Origin: RUG11551 sp045546875
Lineage (GTDB): Bacteria > Planctomycetota > Planctomycetia > Pirellulales > Thermoguttaceae
NCBI GenBank assembly: GCA_045546875.1
Contig: JAZQDP010000357.1
Location: 1 to 11,435, forward strand
Length of the DNA stretch: 11,435 nucleotides
Direction: 5' to 3'
Shown here: piece by piece, positions 6,469-11,435 of the stretch
How positions within the stretch are numbered: the stretch's first letter is position 1
How the letters are laid out: every line of letters begins with the position of its first letter
Program-made: the position numbers and the translations under genes
The notes under the pieces: model-generated
Told to the model about the DNA's origin: nothing
The model's database searches: none
Seen by the model: only the letters and a program-made list of their open reading frames with translations

Positions 6469-9400
6469 TACTCCTCTATAATCACCCTGAACCCAACGTT
6501 GTAGACTTTCTGCCAGGGCTGATAGGGGAATCGGACGCTGGAACCGGCGGAGACGGGTCGGTTGTTCCAGCTGCCGCCGCGGGCGACTTTCTTTGCCGTC
6601 GCAGACCCGGCGTTGCGACCGTCGTCGTCTTTGTATGGATACGGCTTGTAGTCGGAACGAGTCCATTCGGAAACGTTGCCGACCATGTCGTACAGACCAA
6701 AGGCGTTGGGTTCGTACTGTTTGACGTAATCGACGGTAAACCATTTGTCCTTGAATCGGTCGTCACGCAGCGGGAACGTTTTGCTTTCCGTATGCGGACG
6801 TCGGCGGTGAATCATGCTTCCGCCTTCCCACGTCGTGTACGTGTTGTACAGATCGGCGTCGGCGAGGTTCGCCCAATTCGTCCAGTCTGTATCCCAGTCG
6901 CCGTAGAAGAACTGTTTGTCGCTGCCGGCGCGAGCCGCCCATTCCCACTGCGCTTCTGTCGGAAGTTCCATTTTCTTATTAAACTTCTCAGACATCCACT
7001 TGCAGAACTTCGCCGCTTCCTGCCAGGAGATTCTGGCAACGGGCTGAAGCGGATGGTTGGCGATATATCCGGGCGTGGTGTGATCTTTGCCGTCTTCGCG
7101 ATGATAGCGAGTGTCGTGTTCCGGGTCGAAACATTCGTACTGCTGGTTTGTAACTTCCGTTTCCGACATCCAGAACGGTTTTTTGATTTCCACCACAGCG
7201 CGGGCGCGTTCATCCGGATACCCTTCTTCAGATCCCATAATGTACTTGCCCGCCGGGATTTTCACAAACGTCATATAGACGTCGTTGCCAGCATGGTCTT
7301 TTCCAATGCAGAAAGACTTCTTTTCCTGATCTTTCCCGCCCGCCAGTTTCGCGGCATCCTCAACGGATAGAGGCCAATTCGTTATTTTGAGATTGTCTGG
7401 CTCCGGCTTGGGCTGCGGTTCCGGAATAATCGGCTCGATATTGGCTTCTCGAGCGGCGAGCGACTGACGATATTCCTCTTCCGGGTTGTCGTCTATGCCG
7501 GCATAGAGCTTTTGCAGTTCCAAACGTCGATTCTCTCTGCCAGGGTTGTTCCACATGCCGGTATACGGCGCGTTGAGGTCAATCCACGTATAGAACCGTT
7601 CCCACGCTTCCTGCGGCAGCTCAACGCCGTGATGTCCTTTTTTAAGCATCTGAATCAACTCGCTTGTCGAGGCGTGATATTCCATCGGCTTCATCACGTC
7701 GAGGTCAGTTTCCGGACCCGGACGCCGGACGTACGGGTTGATCGCTGCGTAAGACGTATCAGAACGCCAGTTTCCGGCGTTGTGAGGCACAAACGACAGC
7801 CCGCCGGCTTTGTCGTTATCGTTATGACATCCAACGCAGTACTTGTCCAGAGTGGGTTGGAGTTCCGCCTGGAATCCCCAGGATCGAGCCGGACCGTACC
7901 ACGGCGTAAGTTTTTGAGGAGCTTTTCGAGACGCAATCGTCATTTTAGCCGGCGTAACGTCGTTGGCGTTTTCGTGACATCCGTTGCAGGACAAGGCTTC
8001 CCCCGGCATGACAACCGTCCAGGATCTCATCAACGCGATTGCCGCGCCTTCTTCGTCCAAAACCTGCATCGCAAAAGGCGTGTTGGCAGGAACTTCAAAG
8101 AAGAACGACCCGTCGTCTTCAATTTTTACCGTGCCCAAAACGCGTTTAATATCCCACGACGACTGCTGACCGCAGGATTCGTGCCCGCCGGAATGGTTGT
8201 ATCCGTAATGATAGGCAATAACGCGAACGCTCTTTGCGCTTCCTCGGGCGACGCCTTCCATGCCTCTGCCGAGGTAAACGTCTGTACAGAAGACAGTGCC
8301 CGTCTTTTTGTTCATGTCAACGTTATCCGGAATTACCGGCGGGACAGGCTGCGCCAGAACCGGGTGCGGTTCGAGAAGATTGCTTCCGTCGCAATTCCCC
8401 AATAAAATCATGTTGTCGAAAACGTCAATAAGATAAACGTTGAAAAGCCCGTGATCCCGTTTGCAGACCAAAAAGTATTTGTCCGACAGCGGGAAGGGAT
8501 GAGCAAACCAATGCGCCGAGCTTCCGGAGACGTCGTCACAGATATTGCCAACCACGTCGCGCCCGTAGCCGGGCAGTTCCTGAACGCAGCCGGTAACTTC
8601 CGTCGGGAGAATGTCCGGGATAAAGTTGAGGAACGTTCCGCCTTCTCCCCATTCCTTGTTTTCCGGACGGAATCTCATCGGATAATATCGCCCCTTATTC
8701 GGATCGACGAGCAGCAAACGCCCCATTTCCGACATGGCGTGATGTCCGCTGACAACGCCGATAAGCTTTGTGCTGTCGCCGGGGCACTGTTTGGGATGTT
8801 TATAAGCGTTGGGGAAATAGCCTCCCGATCCCCACAAGGCGCGCTGATTGCGTCCGTCCGGGTTCATCGAAAAGACGTATCGGGAGAAGTAGTGCGGCAC
8901 GTCGGTGTATTCCCAGCGCAGGTACATAACCTGACCGTTGTGCATAACAGTCGGATGCCAGTCCGAGTCCTGTTCAAAGGTAAGCTGACGGGTTTCTTTT
9001 GTTTTCGTATTAACGCGGTACAGGTTGACCATGACGCGCCCGCCGTTTTCGCACGGCAAGCCTTGAATTCCTGCCGTTGACGCAGAAACGATATACGGCG
9101 ATTCCGGCAGATAGCAGCTGTCGTACCAGTCGACGTCCTCCTGATCGGTCGGCGTGAGAACGTTGAGATTCTTCCCGTTGAGATCAACTTCAAAAACGCC
9201 CCAGCGGCCGTTTTCCAGAATGCTGGAATACATGATCTTTTTGGCGTCGAACGACAGACTGATGTCGCGCATAACGCCTTTTCTGTACGGATGGCGGAAA
9301 ATCGTTTCCAGCTTGGCGTTTTTCGGGTCGTCCGTCCGATAATTGGTCAGAGCCATGAGTTCGTTGTCGTGGTTCTCGCGCTGAACAGTGTCGTTTGTAT

Positions 9401-9800
9401 AGGCGTTCAAGCCGGTAAATCCGAGGTTGCCAGAACGTCGAACAACGACGATTTTATCGAACTCGTCCAGAAGCGGATTTGCCAGCGAGACTTTTCGAAC
9501 CAGAGCCGCCAGGGCGTTTTTCGCGTCGCCGTCGTTGGGTTTCTCCGCCAGTTTAGCGGCAATTACGTTGAGTTCTTCAAGATATTTTTCCCCCTCCGGG
9601 AAATCGTCCGCGTAGGTTGTAATGAGGTCGTTAATCAGCCGCCGGCAGGAATCGACCGTGTTTAGCGGGACGTCGCCGTTGTTGGGTCGCGGCTTGTTAT
9701 GAACGCTCGCCGGCTTGATAAGCGGGTTGTCCTGAGCGCTGCAAAGTCCCAATATTGGGATGACAGCCAAAAAGAATAAAAGCGTAACAACTCTTTTCAT
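6468..9800 (-). CDS. Secreted HzsA-like dihaem protein fused to an FGE/SUMF1-type domain
   Basis: This is a 1110-residue exported protein. Its reaction is not known; hydrazine synthesis cannot be assumed. The start at 9800 places a Sec signal peptide first (MKRVV, hydrophobic 5-19, likely cleavage after CSA); the extra 71 codons upstream overlap the promoter and a repeat. Residues 30-115 are helical. From about 116 to 500 lies a beta-propeller-like region with PD40/WD40-type strands (for example near 181-215). About 500-600 resembles the middle domain of hydrazine synthase alpha. Two c-type haem sites follow: CNGCH at 605-609 and CVGCH at 655-659. A Pro/Glu-rich linker (788-803) leads to an FGE-sulfatase/SUMF1 domain at about 808-1110, with ELPTEAQWEWAARAG, YDMVGNVSEW, RGGSW and VGFRV. 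The cysteine pair used by true FGE is absent after RGGSW, so the domain is probably structural or ligand binding. It is cotranscribed with the phosphoesterase downstream. Domain names are by recognition, not search. Confidence 0.85.
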   Translation of the reverse strand: MKRVVTLLFFLAVIPILGLCSAQDNPLIKPASVHNKPRPNNGDVPLNTVDSCRRLINDLITTYADDFPEGEKYLEELNVIAAKLAEKPNDGDAKNALAALVRKVSLANPLLDEFDKIVVVRRSGNLGFTGLNAYTNDTVQRENHDNELMALTNYRTDDPKNAKLETIFRHPYRKGVMRDISLSFDAKKIMYSSILENGRWGVFEVDLNGKNLNVLTPTDQEDVDWYDSCYLPESPYIVSASTAGIQGLPCENGGRVMVNLYRVNTKTKETRQLTFEQDSDWHPTVMHNGQVMYLRWEYTDVPHYFSRYVFSMNPDGRNQRALWGSGGYFPNAYKHPKQCPGDSTKLIGVVSGHHAMSEMGRLLLVDPNKGRYYPMRFRPENKEWGEGGTFLNFIPDILPTEVTGCVQELPGYGRDVVGNICDDVSGSSAHWFAHPFPLSDKYFLVCKRDHGLFNVYLIDVFDNMILLGNCDGSNLLEPHPVLAQPVPPVIPDNVDMNKKTGTVFCTDVYLGRGMEGVARGSAKSVRVIAYHYGYNHSGGHESCGQQSSWDIKRVLGTVKIEDDGSFFFEVPANTPFAMQVLDEEGAAIALMRSWTVVMPGEALSCNGCHENANDVTPAKMTIASRKAPQKLTPWYGPARSWGFQAELQPTLDKYCVGCHNDNDKAGGLSFVPHNAGNWRSDTSYAAINPYVRRPGPETDLDVMKPMEYHASTSELIQMLKKGHHGVELPQEAWERFYTWIDLNAPYTGMWNNPGRENRRLELQKLYAGIDDNPEEEYRQSLAAREANIEPIIPEPQPKPEPDNLKITNWPLSVEDAAKLAGGKDQEKKSFCIGKDHAGNDVYMTFVKIPAGKYIMGSEEGYPDERARAVVEIKKPFWMSETEVTNQQYECFDPEHDTRYHREDGKDHTTPGYIANHPLQPVARISWQEAAKFCKWMSEKFNKKMELPTEAQWEWAARAGSDKQFFYGDWDTDWTNWANLADADLYNTYTTWEGGSMIHRRRPHTESKTFPLRDDRFKDKWFTVDYVKQYEPNAFGLYDMVGNVSEWTRSDYKPYPYKDDDGRNAGSATAKKVARGGSWNNRPVSAGSSVRFPYQPWQKVYNVGFRVIIEE

Positions 9801-9860
9801 AATAACAGGCAGGGGGTTGGAGGAATAATATTTCAGGCAATTATTGCAACGTTTTACACA

Positions 9861-9881
9861 AATTGCTAATTGATAATTGCT
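9861..9881. repeat. Heptamer tandem array, three units of AATTGCT type
   Basis: AATTGCT, AATTGAT and AATTGCT follow in exact register, in the 5' leader between the promoter and start codon of the HzsA-like gene. Its noncoding, repetitive character argues against the longer reading of that gene. Confidence 0.6.
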
Positions 9882-9894
9882 CAATGTAAATTCT

Positions 9895-9923
9895 ATTATA
9901 GCGCTTCCTTTTAAGAAAAACAA
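9895..9923 (-). promoter_or_regulatory. Promoter of the HzsA-like/phosphoesterase operon
   Basis: The -10 box TATAAT (9895-9900) is perfect and lies 17 bp from a -35 candidate TTGTTT (9918-9923, 3 of 6 including TTG). Transcription would start near 9888, leaving a leader of about 88 bases that contains the AATTGCT heptamers and no recognisable Shine-Dalgarno site before the ATG at 9800. Confidence 0.6.
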
Positions 9924-10024
9924 TGCACTACTGAGAAAAATTTTAATCTTTTTGCGAAAAGATTGAAAGGCGGTAATGGAGCGAAAATTTAGGCGAGCCA
10001 CGGGTGTAAACATATATTGGCGAG

Positions 10025-10079
10025 CCGGGAACGTTAGTTCCCGGGTGTGAGCGTTAGCGAACGTAGCGAAGCGAACGTA
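10025..10079. repeat. 8-bp hairpin and adjacent direct repeat
   Basis: CCGGGAAC/GTTCCCGG with loop GTTA forms a perfect 8-bp stem at 10025-10044. Immediately after it GCGAACGTA occurs twice (10057-10065 and 10071-10079), within a run rich in AGCGAA. Both lie in the spacer between the ABC-2 permease and the HzsA-like operon. Confidence 0.6.
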
Positions 10080-10108
10080 ATTACGCAGTTCGCCGAAGTT
10101 TTTTAAGC

Positions 10109-10168
10109 CGCAAAGAACGCAAAGATCGCAAAGAAATTTTAATTTTAAAAATTTTGCGGACTTTGCGA
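10109..10168. repeat. Nonamer tandem repeat ending in a palindrome
   Basis: Three 9-base units, CGCAAAGAA, CGCAAAGAT and CGCAAAGAA, run from 10109 to 10135. The third unit is also the left arm of an inverted repeat: TCGCAAAG (10126-10133) pairs with CTTTGCGA (10161-10168) across an AT-only centre. Short CGCAAAGA-type repeats of this sort are seen in many unrelated bacterial spacers; the role is unknown. Confidence 0.65.
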
Positions 10169-10191
10169 ACTAGAGCGTGAGACTTTCTGTT

Positions 10192-10222
10192 GCGGACTGA
10201 CGTCCGCGATCCAGAGAGGTTT
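10192..10222 (-). repeat. Element B stem-loop, diverged copy
   Basis: The stem GCGGAC/GTCCGC with loop TGAC (10192-10207) is followed by ATCCAGAGAGGTT. The flank matches the element B copies after both PEP-CTERM genes (CCAGAG followed by A or G, then GTT), but the stem sequence is different. The similarity continues into TTTTCGGC, as in the trailers near 424-442. Confidence 0.55.
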
Positions 10223-10272
10223 TCGGCAGCGTCGATATCTTTTAGCGGGTCTTTGGACAAGGCGTCATCCCT

Positions 10273-10300
10273 ACTGCCTACTGCCTCTTGCCTACTGCCT
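10273..10300. repeat. Heptamer tandem array, four units of ACTGCCT type, after the ABC-2 gene
   Basis: Units ACTGCCT, ACTGCCT, CTTGCCT and ACTGCCT are in exact register and end 5 bases before the stop codon of the ABC-2 permease at 10306-10308. The unit, copy number and position relative to a stop codon match the array at 6441-6468. The spacer 10014-10305 has no gene; it is almost filled by this array, element B, the nonamer repeat and the 8-bp hairpin. Confidence 0.8.
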
Positions 10301-10305
10301 CACTC

Positions 10306-11415
10306 TCACCCGTCGTTTCGTCTGCGAACGAACAGAATATAGCTCAAAACAAACGAGCCGATGGCGATTCCCCAGAGCAGGTAAAACGAATAGCGCAGTT
10401 CCCAGAAAGTCGCGCCTTCCAGAAAGATTCTCGTCAACGCGGCGATGCCATGTCGAAGCGGGTTGATAATCGTTATTTGCTGGAAGAAGTCCGGCATGGA
10501 TTCCAGCGGCGTTCCCATTCCAGACAGCATGGAAAACGGGACGACGACGATATACATTCCCAAAACCGCCTGCTGTAAATTGGCGGACAGGGTCGAAATA
10601 ATCAGCCCGATTCCAATGGACGCGCACAGGAAGGACGCCAGTAACGCCAGCAGGAGTCCCAAAGAACTGTTGAGCGGAACTCGAAACCAGAACAACGCCG
10701 CAAGCAAACCGACTGCCAGCTGGCAACTTCCGGCAATAAACGTCGAGAAGCCCTTTGCCGCCAGCAGTTCCACAGATGAATACGGCGTCATGCGGAGCTG
10801 GTCGAACGTTCCCGCTTCGCGTTCCTGAACAATCGACTGCGCGCTGACGAGCATGATGTCAACCAGACCAATAAGCCCCAACAAAGCAGGAATCATAAAA
10901 AACTGCATGTTGAAATTCGGGTTGTACCAAGCTCGCGTTTCGATTCGAAATCTGCCGCGATTATCCGCTTTTTCCAGAGCGAAAGAATTAATCACGTTGA
11001 CGGCGTACGCCATCGCCATGCCGGCGGAGTTGGCGCTGCGGCCGTCGACGATAATCTGAACGCTGGCTTTTCCCTGTCCTGCCCTCGTTTGCTGGAAGTC
11101 TGCTGGAATAACGACAGCCAATTGAATCGCTTTTGTATTGATGCGGTTTTTCATGTCAGCTTCGTTTTCCAGCGGCTGATGAACGTGGAATGTCGGAGAG
11201 CCGGAAAAACAGCTTATAAGCTCTCGCGACGCCGGGGAACGGGAATAGTCCAGAACAGCGCAGTCAACGTATTTCAAATCCATGGTCGCCGCGTAGCCGA
11301 GAAACAACATCTGCATTAACGGCGGAATGAAAAGCGTCATTCGCATTTTCGGATTTGTCATCAACTGACAAAGTTCTTTTTTCAGCAGGGCAAGGACGCG
11401 AGTCAGGACTAACAT
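10306..11415 (-). CDS. ABC-2 type transporter permease (YbhR/YhhJ-like)
   Basis: This 369-residue inner-membrane permease would form the channel of an ATP-driven exporter; the substrate is unknown. Layout fits the ABC-2 family: a cytoplasmic start with LLKKELCQLM, TM1 at about 27-45 (ending LGYAATMDL), a large external domain at about 46-170, then five membrane segments at about 172-192, 223-244, 252-275, 283-301 and 343-363. The family signature EREAGTFDQLRMTP lies at 198-211 and the SGMGTPLESMP and NPLRHGI motifs at 298-325. Length and N-terminus match full-length members, so the ATG at 11415 is plausible, although no Shine-Dalgarno site is visible and the frame stays open to the window edge. 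The partner ATPase, a membrane-fusion protein or a second permease would be expected beyond the right edge. It ends 5 bases from a heptamer array. Confidence 0.9.
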   Translation of the reverse strand: MLVLTRVLALLKKELCQLMTNPKMRMTLFIPPLMQMLFLGYAATMDLKYVDCAVLDYSRSPASRELISCFSGSPTFHVHQPLENEADMKNRINTKAIQLAVVIPADFQQTRAGQGKASVQIIVDGRSANSAGMAMAYAVNVINSFALEKADNRGRFRIETRAWYNPNFNMQFFMIPALLGLIGLVDIMLVSAQSIVQEREAGTFDQLRMTPYSSVELLAAKGFSTFIAGSCQLAVGLLAALFWFRVPLNSSLGLLLALLASFLCASIGIGLIISTLSANLQQAVLGMYIVVVPFSMLSGMGTPLESMPDFFQQITIINPLRHGIAALTRIFLEGATFWELRYSFYLLWGIAIGSFVLSYILFVRRRNDG

Positions 11416-11435
11416 TTTGGGGAATTGAAAGGCAG

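Noticed and set aside
5728..9080. Long plus-strand open frames opposite the phosphoesterase and HzsA-like genes (for example 5728-6504, 6456-7370, 7512-8405, 8451-9080)
   Set aside because: They lie antisense to genes with clear domains, give Arg/Val/Phe-rich products without recognisable motifs, and have no promoter or ribosome site; they reflect codon bias on the other strand.
6468..9800. Evidence for anammox metabolism
   Set aside because: HzsA-like proteins are widespread in planctomycetes that do not perform anammox; no hydrazine synthase beta/gamma or other anammox gene is present here.
9735..9800. Lipoprotein signal in the HzsA-like protein (Cys20)
   Set aside because: The residue before the Cys is Leu (LGLC), which does not fit a lipobox; cleavage after CSA by signal peptidase I is more likely.
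9801..10013. N-terminal extension of the HzsA-like protein to an ATG at 10013
   Set aside because: It would cover the -10/-35 boxes and the AATTGCT array and would bury the signal peptide 71 residues inside the protein.
10109..10300. CRISPR array
   Set aside because: The repeat units are 7-9 bases in direct tandem with no spacers, and no cas gene is visible.

Overview
The window looks like chromosomal DNA of a planctomycete, quite possibly a gut- or sediment-type lineage near the Pirellulales/Thermoguttaceae. The reasons are two PEP-CTERM surface proteins, a large secreted hydrazine-synthase-alpha-like dihaem protein fused to a formylglycine-generating-enzyme (FGE) type domain, weak Shine-Dalgarno use in several genes, and long AT-rich spacers full of small palindromic repeats. 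The lineage is an inference from protein families. No rRNA, tRNA, CRISPR array, transposase or integrase is visible.

All five supported genes are on the minus strand, so transcription runs right to left. From the right edge: an ABC-2 type membrane permease (10306-11415); a repeat-packed spacer; a probable two-gene operon with its own promoter, consisting of the HzsA-like/FGE fusion (6468-9800) and a Tat-exported metallophosphoesterase (4981-6432), closed by a hairpin-plus-T-tract terminator; and two separately promoted PEP-CTERM proteins (2802-4634 and 456-2411). The left 455 bases hold no gene but carry repeats and a near-consensus promoter firing off the left edge.

Every product is exported or membrane bound. 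The HzsA-like protein (Sec signal, two CxxCH haem sites) and the phosphoesterase (Tat signal) would meet outside the cytoplasmic membrane. The two PEP-CTERM proteins are predicted exosortase substrates displayed at or released from the surface. They share a homologous C-terminal half and a nearly identical 3' trailer.

The most notable content is not the genes alone. A run of ten C residues lies inside the signal-peptide codons of the first PEP-CTERM gene and could switch it on and off by slippage. Two families of small stem-loop repeats show paired (compensatory) base changes between copies. Four short heptamer arrays sit in noncoding DNA, two of them against stop codons. A perfect 27-bp palindrome lies between promoter and start codon of the second PEP-CTERM gene.
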